A DNA stretch of 40,503 nt from an uncultured Bacilli bacterium. GTDB taxonomy: Bacteria; Bacillota_I; Bacilli_A; RF39; UBA660. The stretch lies in the NCBI GenBank assembly GCA_947598485.1, contig CANQFJ010000015.1, forward strand, positions 1 to 40,503. The letters run 5' to 3'. The position numbers and the translations under genes were made by a program. Positions within the stretch are counted from its first letter, which is position 1; each line of letters opens with the position of its first letter. The notes beneath the pieces were generated by a model that was not told the origin of the DNA, did no database searches, and saw only the letters and a list, made by a program, of their open reading frames with translations. Positions 1 through 8,298 of this stretch are shown in pieces.

Positions 1-72
1 GATTTATATTAAAATTTTCATTTTAATATCTTTTTTGTTTAGTGTGATCATTTTTCCATAAAACTTTTCACA

Positions 73-648
73 CTATCCTTTATATTTTTCAATTTCATCT
101 TCAGTCATTCCTAAAGCTGCTATGTGCTTTACTTTTTCTCTTTTATCACCATTTTGGCAAAGGGTTTTTGCTTTATCAATATTCACTTCATATACTTTTA
201 TATTACCAATATATTCTTCTTGATCATCATTTTGCAATTTATATACATCAATTAATTTATGTTTTTTTCCCATTTTGGTTGTTAAATTGATACTTATATA
301 CTTTTGTTTTTCATTATATATACCACCAATTTTATGATCAAGCAGTATTATTCCTGCAAAATATACAAAATTTCTAAACCTTATTATTTTTGAATAACTA
401 GAATTCACTTCAATATGGACTAATTCTTCTTTTATTCTAACTAATAAATCAATTATTTTAGTTTTTTCCGTCGCACTTATCTTTGGAAGCTCTCTATTTC
501 GATATTCAATAATGTTTACTTCCTTATCAAGAATATCTTTAAGTAAAATTTCAAGTAACGCTTTACCTGATTTAGTACCAAATATGGCTTTAAATATAGC
601 ATCATTTTTAGGTTTTATATTTGTTTTATCAATTGTTGTTATCGTCAT
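73..648 (-). CDS. Rpn/PD-(D/E)XK nuclease-type protein, short form
   Basis: The N-terminus (KPKNDAIFKAIFG) and the later block IIDLLVRI...HIEVN match the Rpn family of recombination-promoting nuclease / PDDEXK transposase-like proteins; the Asp and Glu of the second block are the likely metal-binding core. Family members I know are usually near 280-300 aa, so at 191 aa this one lacks the usual C-terminal third. It ends at a TAG just after the KYKG stretch; reading on in frame gives about 20 further codons before the next stop, none of which I recognise. Rpn proteins are linked to RecA-independent recombination or phage defence, but activity of this copy is doubtful. A 42-bp element shared with the BRO-N gene lies upstream. 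Confidence 0.7.
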   Translation of the reverse strand: MTITTIDKTNIKPKNDAIFKAIFGTKSGKALLEILLKDILDKEVNIIEYRNRELPKISATEKTKIIDLLVRIKEELVHIEVNSSYSKIIRFRNFVYFAGIILLDHKIGGIYNEKQKYISINLTTKMGKKHKLIDVYKLQNDDQEEYIGNIKVYEVNIDKAKTLCQNGDKREKVKHIAALGMTEDEIEKYKG

Positions 649-716
649 AAAAATTATTTAATTACTACTTAAATTTCCTCCTTTTCTTTAATTTTTTAAC
701 ACCTTTTTATCCCCTT

Positions 717-758
717 CTATATTTATATATACCCGATAAAAGTTCAATTTCCTTTTTT
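717..758 (-). repeat. 42-bp dispersed element, copy 1 (putative promoter)
   Basis: This stretch matches 5760-5801 at 40 of 42 positions. Read on the minus strand it holds TTGAAC, then TATATATAAATA, followed by a purine-rich stretch, and it sits upstream of the Rpn-type gene. It looks like a shared promoter or a cassette boundary. Confidence 0.55.
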
Positions 759-773
759 TTAACTTAAATTTTT

Positions 774-801
774 TAAAAAAATCTCACTTTTTGTGAGATT
801 T
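774..801 (-). terminator. Rho-independent terminator of glmS
   Basis: Perfect 9-bp stem (AAATCTCAC / GTGAGATTT) with a 5-nt loop, followed on the minus strand by a T run. It begins just past the glmS stop codon. Confidence 0.85.
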
Positions 802-803
802 TG

Positions 804-2567
804 CTATTCTACTGTTACACTTTTGGCTAAATTACGTGGTTTATCAATATCTAGTTTTTTTAGTAATGCAACATGATAAGCAAGCATTTGCAAAGGAATC
901 ACCATCATAATAGAGTCTACTATCTCATGAATGTGTTTAATTTCTATTACATCATCATAGAATTTATCTTTTTCTTTATCATTAGTTATGTATAAAAGAT
1001 ATGCTCCTCTTGCTTTTACTTCTTTAGCATTACTTATTGTCTTATATTTTAATTCAGGATTACTTGTTATAGCTACTACAGGGGTATTTTCTTCAATCAA
1101 AGATATCGTTCCATGTTTAAGTTCACCTGCTGGAAAAGCTGATGAGTTAATATAAGATATTTCTTTAAGCTTTAAGCTACCTTCTTCACATAACCCATAA
1201 TCTATACCACGACCGATAAAAAATGCGCTTGCGGACTTATAAAAGTGTTTAGCAATGGGTTTATAATCGAGCTCTATTAATTTCTTTATCTCTTTATCTA
1301 AGCTAGTAAAATATTTTAGCAGTTCCTCTTTACCGGCCATCTTAATAGCAATAAAACTAAGTAAACAAACTTGAGCCACAAAGGCTTTAGTGGTCGCCAC
1401 GGCTATTTCAACACCTGCTTTGATATATAAAACTTTATCAGCTTCTCTAGCAATTGATGAAGCATAAACATTAACAATTGCTAAGGTATCTACTCCATCC
1501 TCTTTAGTCTTACGAAGAGCCTCTAAAGTATCGGCCGTTTCTCCCGATTGAGAGATAAATATTACTAAAGTATTCTTATCGTAAAAGTTTTTTTGATAAC
1601 GATATTCACTAGCAAGATAACAATAAACGGGAATATTTACATATTTTTCAAATATGGTCTTAGCTATTTCTCCAGTATAATATGCACTTCCACAGCCAAC
1701 AATAAATATTTTATTGTATTTCTTAAAATTAGGCATATTATCATTAAACTTATTATTTTTGACATAATAATTTAATAACTCTCTTATTACTTTAGGCTCA
1801 TCATTTATTTCTTTAAGCATAAAATGCTTATATTCTCCTTTTTGAGCTTCCTCAGTTGTTTTATCAAATACTTCTTCTTTTTTTGCCACTTTATTTAAAT
1901 CTTTATCGTAAAATTCAATATTATTATGAGCTACAACAATATCATTATTATCCAGTAAATAATATTTTTTAGTATATTTAATTATCGCAGGCACATCGGA
2001 AGCAAAGTATATACCATCAGGTGTATGAGATACTATAAGAGGAGAATTACATCTTGTAGCATATACCTTATCAGGCTCTTTTTCATTTAATATTAATAAA
2101 GCGTAACTTCCCTTTGCTTCTTTTTGCATTATAGAAATTGTTTTAAGCATATCTTTATTTTCTTTATAAAGCATATCAATAAAAGCACATAATACTTCAC
2201 TATCAGTTTGCCCTTTAAAAGTATACTTCTTCTTTAAAAGTTTGTTTTTTAGTTCAACATAATTTTCGATAATACCATTATGTACTAACGTAATTACGCC
2301 TTGATGATGGGGATGGGCATTTTCATCACACACTCCTCCATGAGTTGCCCATCTTGTATGAGCAATTCCAATTTGGGAAGATAGATTTCTATCTATTTTC
2401 TTTTCTAAGTTAGCAACTTTGCCAACAGCTTTAATAATTTTAGTTTTATTATTTTCCAGTATAGCAATACCCGCGGAGTCATAACCACGGTATTCTAATG
2501 ATTTTAAGCCATCTAATAAAATAGGAACTACGCTATTTTTTCCTTGATAGCCAATTATTCCACACAT
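804..2567 (-). CDS. glmS: Glutamine--fructose-6-phosphate aminotransferase (isomerizing)
   Basis: GlmS converts fructose-6-phosphate and glutamine to glucosamine-6-phosphate, the first committed step toward UDP-GlcNAc and peptidoglycan. The 587-aa length is close to the family norm of about 600. It starts MCGIIGY, so Cys2 is the N-terminal nucleophile of the glutamine amidotransferase domain (about residues 1-220, with HTRWATHG and GNGI-type HNGIIEN). Two SIS domains follow (GCGSAYYTG, SQSGETADT, and the C-terminal block), and the protein ends NLAKSVTVE as in canonical GlmS. ATG follows a clear GAAAGGA ribosome site. The leader is a glmS ribozyme (see separate entry), so product feedback through GlcN6P is expected. 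A terminator follows directly. Confidence 0.98.
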   Translation of the reverse strand: MCGIIGYQGKNSVVPILLDGLKSLEYRGYDSAGIAILENNKTKIIKAVGKVANLEKKIDRNLSSQIGIAHTRWATHGGVCDENAHPHHQGVITLVHNGIIENYVELKNKLLKKKYTFKGQTDSEVLCAFIDMLYKENKDMLKTISIMQKEAKGSYALLILNEKEPDKVYATRCNSPLIVSHTPDGIYFASDVPAIIKYTKKYYLLDNNDIVVAHNNIEFYDKDLNKVAKKEEVFDKTTEEAQKGEYKHFMLKEINDEPKVIRELLNYYVKNNKFNDNMPNFKKYNKIFIVGCGSAYYTGEIAKTIFEKYVNIPVYCYLASEYRYQKNFYDKNTLVIFISQSGETADTLEALRKTKEDGVDTLAIVNVYASSIAREADKVLYIKAGVEIAVATTKAFVAQVCLLSFIAIKMAGKEELLKYFTSLDKEIKKLIELDYKPIAKHFYKSASAFFIGRGIDYGLCEEGSLKLKEISYINSSAFPAGELKHGTISLIEENTPVVAITSNPELKYKTISNAKEVKARGAYLLYITNDKEKDKFYDDVIEIKHIHEIVDSIMMVIPLQMLAYHVALLKKLDIDKPRNLAKSVTVE

Positions 2568-2592
2568 AAAATTCCTTTCATAATAATTTTAT

Positions 2593-2746
2593 GATATATT
2601 CTCTGTAATAAAATCATTTTTATCTTTTAAATATATCTTACGATTAAAATTAAACCGCTGTACTATCCGCTGATAACTCGATCATACAGTCCTCGTCACC
2701 TATAAACGGCCATGCGCCATTATTTAGCTTCCGTCCTTTCACTGCT
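2593..2746 (-). ncRNA. glmS ribozyme / GlcN6P riboswitch
   Basis: On the minus strand the leader contains GACGAGGACTGTATGATCGA followed by TCAGCGGATAGTACAGCGGT, which lines up with the conserved GACGAGG...ATCGA...CGGCGG...GCGGT core of glmS ribozymes; CTGTAT/GTACAG closes the intervening helix. An AGC at 2746-2744 is the likely cleavage site. AUAAUGGC/GCCGUUUAU forms a helix with one bulge, and GATATATT/AATATATC forms a P4-like stem with a short hairpin inside. It ends about 25 nt before the glmS start codon. Known role: GlcN6P-activated self-cleavage that destabilises the mRNA. The 5' domain differs from the textbook AGCGCC form, so the exact 5' pairings are uncertain. Confidence 0.9.
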
Positions 2747-2761
2747 ATAATAATTTAGATA

Positions 2762-2790
2762 ATCGTATCATAACTAAGTTTTTTATGCAA
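2762..2790 (-). promoter_or_regulatory. Sigma-A-type promoter of glmS
   Basis: TTGCAT, 17-bp spacer, TACGAT on the minus strand. The predicted start falls about 10 nt before the ribozyme cleavage site, as is usual for glmS leaders. Confidence 0.7.
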
Positions 2791-2807
2791 ATATACTTTA
2801 CACCAAT

Positions 2808-2841
2808 AAAAAACTATTTATCTTTTTTCAATAAATAGTTT
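2808..2841 (-). terminator. Terminator of the GtrA-like gene
   Basis: A 10-bp stem AAACTATTTA / TAAATAGTTT whose 5' arm lies in the last codons of the gene, followed by T6 on the minus strand. It separates the gene from the glmS promoter. Confidence 0.75.
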
Positions 2842-3204
2842 TCTCGTAACAAAATTAAATACCATAACAATACCAGTAGCCAATAACTTAATAAGTAAAT
2901 GATATTTTTTAAAACCTAGAATATCAATACCTATCCATAAAATAAGTTCATTAATGCCAAGGCCTACGATACTAAGACCTATAAATAATAAAGCCTCTTT
3001 AGGAGTTTGCTTTTTAGCATCAAACACCCATTTAATGGAAGCCCAATAGTTAAACGCTAGGGATATTGCAAAGGATATAATTTGTGATACAGCGTAGTGA
3101 ATGCCTACAAAGTCCGTAAGTAAAGAGTATAGCCCAACATCAATAATGGTGGCAATAACTCCTACTACACCAAACTTCAAGATTTGTTTAATTAGTTTTT
3201 TCAT
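2818..3204 (-). CDS. GtrA-like four-helix membrane protein
   Basis: A 128-aa protein with four hydrophobic helices and the GtrA family pattern near the N-terminus (LKFGVVGVIATIIDVGLYSLL) and a later FNYWASIKWVF block. GtrA proteins are thought to help flip or present polyprenyl-phosphate-linked sugars for cell-surface glycosylation. The start overlaps the end of the upstream family 2 glycosyltransferase gene by 17 nt, so the two are translated together. That is the classic GtrA-GtrB arrangement, in which the glycosyltransferase loads a lipid carrier and GtrA helps move it across the membrane. The sugar and acceptor cannot be read from the sequence. A terminator overlaps the stop. Confidence 0.88.
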   Translation of the reverse strand: MKKLIKQILKFGVVGVIATIIDVGLYSLLTDFVGIHYAVSQIISFAISLAFNYWASIKWVFDAKKQTPKEALLFIGLSIVGLGINELILWIGIDILGFKKYHLLIKLLATGIVMVFNFVTRKLFIEKR

Positions 3205-4120
3205 TATTCCTCATCATGTTCATAAGAATTTCATATAATTGTTTATGCTTTTTAACAATAACTTGTAATATTACGCCACATATCCATAAGAGTAAAGCTA
3301 TTACTAAGAAAATACATGCAACAATAAGCGTTGGGAATCTTTCTACTAAACCAGTTTGATAAAATTCTACTACAACTGGAATGCCAAAACCTAAAGCTAA
3401 TGCCAAGAAGATAAAAGCAAAAATATTAAAGAAAGCAGATGGTTTATATTCTTTAAATAAAACAGCGATAGTTTTTAAAACTTTAATGCCATCGGTTACA
3501 GTATTAAGCTTAGATACACTACCCTCAGGACGATCACGAAAATCAATAGGAATTTCTACTAAACGATAGTTCTTATCTACCGCGTGGATTGTCATTTCTG
3601 TTTCAATTTCAAATCCTTTAGATAGAATAGGAAATCCTTTGACAAATTCATAACTAAAAGCTCTATAACCAGTCATTATATCTTTTACCTTGGTCTTAAA
3701 TAAGAAATTAATACTAAATCTTACTAGGCGATTACCAAAGTTATGGAAAGCTCTTTTATTTTCCGTAAAATAAGTAGATGACAATCTATCCCCAATAACC
3801 ATATCGGCTTTTTTCTCGAGAATCATATCGCACATTTCTCTAGCATGTTTCGCAGGATATGTATCATCTCCATCAATCATAAGGTAACATTCTGCATCGA
3901 TATTTCTAAACATATTTCTAACAACATTACCTTTGCCTTGCTTATATTCATAGCGAACTACAGCTCCTGCTTTTTTAGCTATTTCTGCCGTCTTATCGCT
4001 CGAATTATTATCATATACATAGATTGTAGCCTCAGGTAAAGCTTCCTTAAAGTCCTTTACTACCTTCTCTATGGTTTGTGCTTCATTATAACATGGTATT
4101 AATACCGCAATTTTATCCAT
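3188..4120 (-). CDS. Family 2 glycosyltransferase (polyprenyl-phosphate sugar transferase type)
   Basis: GT-A fold glycosyltransferase of the DPM1/GtrB type. VLIPCYNEAQTIEKVV is the N-terminal nucleotide-binding motif, MIDGDDTYPA gives the DxD-like metal site, and MTGYRAFS with a later EIPIDFRDRPEGSVSK block is typical of lipid-phosphate glycosyltransferases. Two C-terminal membrane helices (about residues 233-292) fit the GtrB architecture. I start at the inner ATG (MDKIAV): an AGGAG site lies 5 nt before it and overlaps the GTG used by the ORF track. It overlaps the downstream GtrA-like gene. The likely job is transfer of a sugar to a polyprenyl carrier for surface glycan or teichoic acid decoration; the substrate is unknown. 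Confidence 0.92.
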   Translation of the reverse strand: MDKIAVLIPCYNEAQTIEKVVKDFKEALPEATIYVYDNNSSDKTAEIAKKAGAVVRYEYKQGKGNVVRNMFRNIDAECYLMIDGDDTYPAKHAREMCDMILEKKADMVIGDRLSSTYFTENKRAFHNFGNRLVRFSINFLFKTKVKDIMTGYRAFSYEFVKGFPILSKGFEIETEMTIHAVDKNYRLVEIPIDFRDRPEGSVSKLNTVTDGIKVLKTIAVLFKEYKPSAFFNIFAFIFLALALGFGIPVVVEFYQTGLVERFPTLIVACIFLVIALLLWICGVILQVIVKKHKQLYEILMNMMRNNEKTN

Positions 4121-4139
4121 ATTCACTCCTATAGCTATA

Positions 4140-4145
4140 ATTATA
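4140..4145 (-). promoter_or_regulatory. Extended -10 of the glycosyltransferase operon
   Basis: TGTTATAAT on the minus strand 20 nt before the start codon. The -35 region is weak (TTGCTA at a 19-bp spacing). A 25-bp near-palindrome (AGATAAATAAT / ATTATTTATCT, about 4155-4179) lies just upstream and may terminate the YhcG-type gene, although it lacks a good T run. Confidence 0.5.
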
Positions 4146-4244
4146 ACATACCATAGATAAATAATAGCAATTATTTATCTTCTATCTGCTTTTGGTTAAT
4201 ATATTCATAATTCAAAACATTATTATTTGTTATTACTGACTCAT

Positions 4245-5267
4245 TTAATTTTTCTTTTCTAAATCGATATGTAAATTTAACTCTTCTTCAGTTGGTAATT
4301 CTTTTAAAATTTCAGGTGGTAAATATTCTGATAATTCGTATGAACTAACTCCAATAGGTTTATTTATATCTCTTAGTGCATATTCCACATTTAATTTGTC
4401 TTTATTTCTAACAAGTATAATACCTATAGATGGATTATCTAGTTCTGTTTTTAGCACATCGTCTAATGCAGATAAATAGTAATTCATTTTCCCTACATAT
4501 TCTGGTATAAACTTTTTATTTTTAAGTTCAATAGCAATATAACAATGCAATTTCGTATGATAAAACAATAAATCGATAAAATTTTCTTCATCATTAATTG
4601 TAACTCTATATTGATTAGCAATAAAACTAAATCCATTTCCTAACTCTAACAAAGTCATTTTAATTTTATCTATCATTGCTTTTTCAATATCTTTTTCTAC
4701 AAAATTCTCACGTAGAGCACCAACATCAAATATATAAGGATCTTTCATAATTTCTTTCGCTAAGCAACTTTGCGGTTGTAGTAGTGTTAATTTAAAATTA
4801 TTAGGTTTATCGCCAAGAATTTGTCTCTTATATGCATCTCGTTTTATTTGAATTTCTAAATAATCATAGCTCCAACCATTATTATAAGTTTCTTTTATAT
4901 ACCATATTTTTTGATTATTATCCTTAACCCGATCCATTATTAGTGAATTATGTGACCAAGGAATTTTATAAGAGTATTCTTTTAATTGTTCGTCATCTTT
5001 AACAGATAAATAATATTTTCTCATATTATGAAGATTTCTAGGGGAATAACCTTTAGCATTAGGAAATTTAATTTTTAATTCAACAGATAATTCATTTACA
5101 AACTTATTTCCCCATTTTACTCTGTCATCAATAACTTTTCCAATATAAAAATACAAATCCATTACATTTGCATTAGCATTTTCAAATATTGCTAATTGCG
5201 TTTCTTCGATTTTTGATACTATACCATTTATAGTGGTTTTAAATTCTTTTACTTCAGTTGCTAACAT
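4245..5267 (-). CDS. DUF1016/YhcG-family PDDEXK nuclease-type protein
   Basis: A 340-aa protein with two parts. The N-terminal half (about residues 1-160) has the DUF1016_N pattern: FYIGKVIDDRVKWGNKFV, YSPRNLHNMRKYY and IPWSHNSLIMDRVKD. The C-terminal half carries the YhcG nuclease block DEENFIDLLFYH...CYIAIELK, with Asp and Glu-x-Lys as the putative PD-(D/E)XK residues. Known members are cytosolic and are discussed as defence or DNA-processing proteins; the substrate is not established. An AGGAGGA site precedes the ATG, and a 28-bp palindrome lies just before that site. The upstream gene in the same direction is a truncated BRO-N protein. It looks intact. Confidence 0.9.
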   Translation of the reverse strand: MLATEVKEFKTTINGIVSKIEETQLAIFENANANVMDLYFYIGKVIDDRVKWGNKFVNELSVELKIKFPNAKGYSPRNLHNMRKYYLSVKDDEQLKEYSYKIPWSHNSLIMDRVKDNNQKIWYIKETYNNGWSYDYLEIQIKRDAYKRQILGDKPNNFKLTLLQPQSCLAKEIMKDPYIFDVGALRENFVEKDIEKAMIDKIKMTLLELGNGFSFIANQYRVTINDEENFIDLLFYHTKLHCYIAIELKNKKFIPEYVGKMNYYLSALDDVLKTELDNPSIGIILVRNKDKLNVEYALRDINKPIGVSSYELSEYLPPEILKELPTEEELNLHIDLEKKN

Positions 5268-5284
5268 TTTAGTTCCTCCTTTTT

Positions 5285-5312
5285 TAATTTTGCAGACGCG
5301 TCTGCAAAATTA
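5285..5312. promoter_or_regulatory. 28-bp perfect palindrome before the YhcG-type gene
   Basis: The sequence TAATTTTGCAGACG is followed at once by its exact reverse complement, with no loop. It lies about 6 nt before the AGGAGGA ribosome site of the YhcG-type gene. With no T run and no loop it is a poor terminator and a better operator or recombination site. Confidence 0.6.
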
Positions 5313-5365
5313 TTAAACTCTTTTTATCAACTCTAATATTGGCAGTAAATATCGTAGTACGCTAC

Positions 5366-5728
5366 CTAAATGGAGTTAAAACAACTGTGCCATTCTATGC
5401 AAAACACTTCAACATTCTTACTAGGAATAGACTCAATAATTCTAAACATTTCTTCAATATCGACAACATCAGTCATACGATATTTACCATCTTGAGCTTT
5501 GAGTTTCAACTGGTCACAATTTGTGACCGTTTCATTTCCTTCTTCTTTCAGCCTTCCTTTTAGAACATTCCAATAGTGTCTTGGATTTTTACTATCGGTT
5601 AACACTGCTACAACATCTACGACACTAATAAAATATTTTTCCTCTTCCTTATCCCAGACCGTTCTAATCGTCTCATCATTAAATATTTTATTTATTAAAT
5701 ACATTTTATTTTGATTATCCATAATCAA
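5366..5728 (-). pseudogene. Truncated BRO-N domain (phage antirepressor-type) protein
   Basis: Residues 10-100 match the BRO-N domain of phage antirepressor-like proteins (FISVVDVVAVLTDSKNPRHY, GNETVTNCDQLKL, MTDVVDIEEMFRIIESIPS). Intact relatives normally continue with a PF-[KR]-LWLA-type block after the IPS motif. Here the frame runs into an unrelated tail (CIEWHSC...) and stops at 120 aa. Another frame briefly gives a MAQL-like string, which suggests frame decay just past codon 100. BRO-N domains are often encoded beside DUF1016 genes; the pair may once have been functional. The start follows an AGGAGG-like site. I call it broken, but a short functional BRO-N protein cannot be excluded. 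Confidence 0.65.
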
Positions 5729-5759
5729 AACCTCCTTTATCAGGATATATTTACTCCCT

Positions 5760-5801
5760 CTATATTTATATATACCCGTTAAAAGTTCGATTTCCTTTTT
5801 T
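5760..5801 (-). repeat. 42-bp dispersed element, copy 2 (putative promoter)
   Basis: 40/42 identical to 717-758 and in the same orientation. It ends 32 bp before the BRO-N start codon, the right distance for a promoter with TATATATAAATA as its -10 region. Confidence 0.55.
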
Positions 5802-5880
5802 ATTTAGTAAATTTTTTTAAAATTCAATTAAATTAAAATAATAAAGAAATATTCTTTTACTACGCTATTAATTTTTTTAC

Positions 5881-6801
5881 TTAAGCCATTACTTGGCCAC
5901 CATTGACATGAAGAACTTGTCCTGTTACATAGCTTGAATCACTGGATGCTAAGTAAACAAAAGTTGGTGCAAGCTCATAAGGATTAGCCATTCTAGCCAT
6001 AGCACTATCACTTCCTAAAGAAGGAATAACCTCTTTTTCCCAACATGATGGTTGTAGTGGTGTCCAAAAATAGCCTGGAGCTATGGCATTTACCCTAATA
6101 CCCTTTAGAGCAAGATTTCTTGCTAAAGCTCTCGTAAAGCCTACTATTGCTCCTTTAGTAGCAACATAATCAATTAATCTTGGTTCCCCATAAAATGCCG
6201 TAACCGAAGAAAGATTAATAATGCTGCCTCCCTTTTCCATATATTTTAAAGCACTTCGAGTAAGATAAAACATACCATATATGTTGGTTTTCATAGTTTT
6301 ATCAAATTGTTCATCAGATATTTCCTCTAAAGAATCTGCTTGATATTGAACACCAGCATTATTAACTAAAATATCTATCTTGCCAAAATACTCCATAGTT
6401 TTAGAAACAACTTCTTCACAGAATTCCTTAGTTTCTAAATTACCCGAAAGAAGTAAACATTTACCGCCCATTTTTTCAATATAATCTTTAGTATATAATG
6501 CATCTTCATGTTCATCTAAGTAAGGGATTACTACACTGGCACCCTCTTTAACAAACGCTATTGCACAAGCCCTTCCAAGACCACTGTCACCGCCTGTTAT
6601 TATAGCCACCTTATCTTTTAATTTACCTGATCCTTTATAATTTGGATCATCAAATATCGGTTCTGGCCTCATTATATTTTCGATTCCTGGTTGTTTATCT
6701 TGCTCTTGAGCAGGAGCTAAGATATGATATTTAGTACTTTTTACCCCTACATCTTTAAAATATTTATAATAGTTATTTCCATATACATAATCAAAATCCA
6801 T
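5881..6801 (-). CDS. SDR-family NAD(P)-dependent oxidoreductase (YghA/YhdF-like)
   Basis: A short-chain dehydrogenase with an extended N-terminus, as in the YghA/YhdF group. The Rossmann motif is TGGDSGLGRA, NNAG marks beta-4, the catalytic triad is Ser in INLSSVT plus YVATK (Tyr-x-x-x-Lys), and IRVNAIAPGYFWT and VTGQVLHVNGG are typical C-terminal blocks. The N-terminal LAPAQEQDKQPG string is characteristic of this subgroup, which has been tied to glucose-dehydrogenase-like or general stress oxidoreductases; the substrate is unknown. I use the second ATG (MDFDYV): GGAGG lies 8 nt before it, whereas the first ATG overlaps that ribosome site. It is cytosolic and probably a single-gene unit. Confidence 0.92.
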   Translation of the reverse strand: MDFDYVYGNNYYKYFKDVGVKSTKYHILAPAQEQDKQPGIENIMRPEPIFDDPNYKGSGKLKDKVAIITGGDSGLGRACAIAFVKEGASVVIPYLDEHEDALYTKDYIEKMGGKCLLLSGNLETKEFCEEVVSKTMEYFGKIDILVNNAGVQYQADSLEEISDEQFDKTMKTNIYGMFYLTRSALKYMEKGGSIINLSSVTAFYGEPRLIDYVATKGAIVGFTRALARNLALKGIRVNAIAPGYFWTPLQPSCWEKEVIPSLGSDSAMARMANPYELAPTFVYLASSDSSYVTGQVLHVNGGQVMA

Positions 6802-6849
6802 AAAAAAATCCTCCATTTTAAATTATGGAAGATTTCTTAATTATGTGAA

Positions 6850-8286
6850 TTAATTAAGTAAATATTTGTCATAATATTTAGATTTTTTAGATATTTCATC
6901 AGATAACTTTTTAGGACCTAGCTGTTCTACTAAAGTTTCTTTACCCGAAAATAAATTAGTACCAAGCCCCAATCTATTACCCTCAATATCAACGCCTAAA
7001 GCTGCTAAGGTTGTAGGAAACATATCCATGGTTGTAAATAATCTATTTTTACTATATTCATCACTTAATCCAGTATTAATGAATGCATTATAAATCGTCC
7101 TGTTCTGAGGATCTGTTAAGTAATCTTTAACATTAGTTTGCATTGTTAAATGATCCCCCGATATTATAACAACGGTATTTTCATAAAATTCTTGTTCTTT
7201 AAGCCAAATTAAAAAGTCATTAAGCATAAAATCCGCGCATTTTAAAGAATTAGCATATTTATATTCGTAATCTTTTTTACACATTTCATCAGTGTAGCCA
7301 TCTACAGCATGAGTATCTATTGTAATCATTGTAAAATTAAAGGGTTCATAGTCTTCTTCCATAGTAAGAAGTAATAACTGCTCTTTAGCAATTCGATATA
7401 ATTTAGAATCTTCAAAGCCCCAATTCAATTTATAATCTGGTGCTATTCTAGCCTCTTTCTTAGCCCATTTATAATCATATATTTCATACTCACCATGATT
7501 TTCAAGTAATGACTTTGTGCCTGCGAATTTAGAGTTTGAACCCAATAAATAATAGTTATGATAACCATTTTCTTTTAAAATATCACCAAGCATAGTAGCA
7601 CCTGGTAAAAAGATATCACTTCCTAAGCCATATTTATTTCTTTTCATAGTAGATTTTAATGGTATCCCACCCATTTGGGCTACTGTACCTGCTACGGTCC
7701 ATGTTGTAAGTGGAACTCTTATTGCTCCTCCCATTCCTTCCGTATTGCTAAAATTAATATTATCATTTGCGATTTTAGTTAAATTAGGTATTACATTTAC
7801 TTCTTTATCATTTAAAGTAAAGGAATTAAAACTTGACTCCATAGATTCCATATATATGTAAATTAAATTTTTTTTCTTTTCCGGAAATGTTAGCTTAACA
7901 TCACTGGGCTTAACATAATAATCTTCGAATATCTTGGAAGTTGATACAGCATTTATACACCACTTAAAAAAACCCATAGAAACAAGCGAATATATACTCA
8001 AAAACAAAGTAATAGCCAAAGTATATATCCCCTTTTTTATCTTATTATTTTTTAAATAAATCGGTATTAATAAAACGATTACTAATACTAAAACAATAGG
8101 AATACAATAAACTACCGCATCTAATATAACGGCAAGGCTAGAACCCTTAGGCGAATACATCGTATCTATTACTTGTTCAAACTGTGGATTACCAAATCTT
8201 AAATTTAAGAAAAGACTGATAGCAAATAAAATACAAGATAATAAAATTAAAATAGTATATATAACTTTCTTTACTACTAACTTCAT
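6850..8286 (-). CDS. OpgB/LTA-synthase-like phosphoglycerol transferase, paralogue 1
   Basis: A membrane-anchored sulfatase-fold enzyme of the alkaline phosphatase superfamily. Three N-terminal membrane helices lie within residues 1-110, followed by an extracellular catalytic domain. YIYMESMESS holds the first metal-binding Glu, the WTVAGTVAQMGGIPL block carries the likely Thr nucleophile and matches OpgB (MdoB)-type enzymes, and SGDHLTMQT is the C-terminal metal site. Such enzymes move phosphoglycerol from phosphatidylglycerol onto glycans or teichoic acid. The gene lies 12 nt after the stop of its paralogue (next entry), which has exactly the same length, so this is a tandem duplication read as one operon. 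All recognisable catalytic residues are kept. Confidence 0.9.
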   Translation of the reverse strand: MKLVVKKVIYTILILLSCILFAISLFLNLRFGNPQFEQVIDTMYSPKGSSLAVILDAVVYCIPIVLVLVIVLLIPIYLKNNKIKKGIYTLAITLFLSIYSLVSMGFFKWCINAVSTSKIFEDYYVKPSDVKLTFPEKKKNLIYIYMESMESSFNSFTLNDKEVNVIPNLTKIANDNINFSNTEGMGGAIRVPLTTWTVAGTVAQMGGIPLKSTMKRNKYGLGSDIFLPGATMLGDILKENGYHNYYLLGSNSKFAGTKSLLENHGEYEIYDYKWAKKEARIAPDYKLNWGFEDSKLYRIAKEQLLLLTMEEDYEPFNFTMITIDTHAVDGYTDEMCKKDYEYKYANSLKCADFMLNDFLIWLKEQEFYENTVVIISGDHLTMQTNVKDYLTDPQNRTIYNAFINTGLSDEYSKNRLFTTMDMFPTTLAALGVDIEGNRLGLGTNLFSGKETLVEQLGPKKLSDEISKKSKYYDKYLLN

Positions 8287-8298
8287 AACTTCCCCTAA

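Noticed and set aside
1593-1775. 60-aa plus-strand ORF
   Set aside because: Antisense to the well-supported glmS gene, no ribosome site, composition of a shadow frame.
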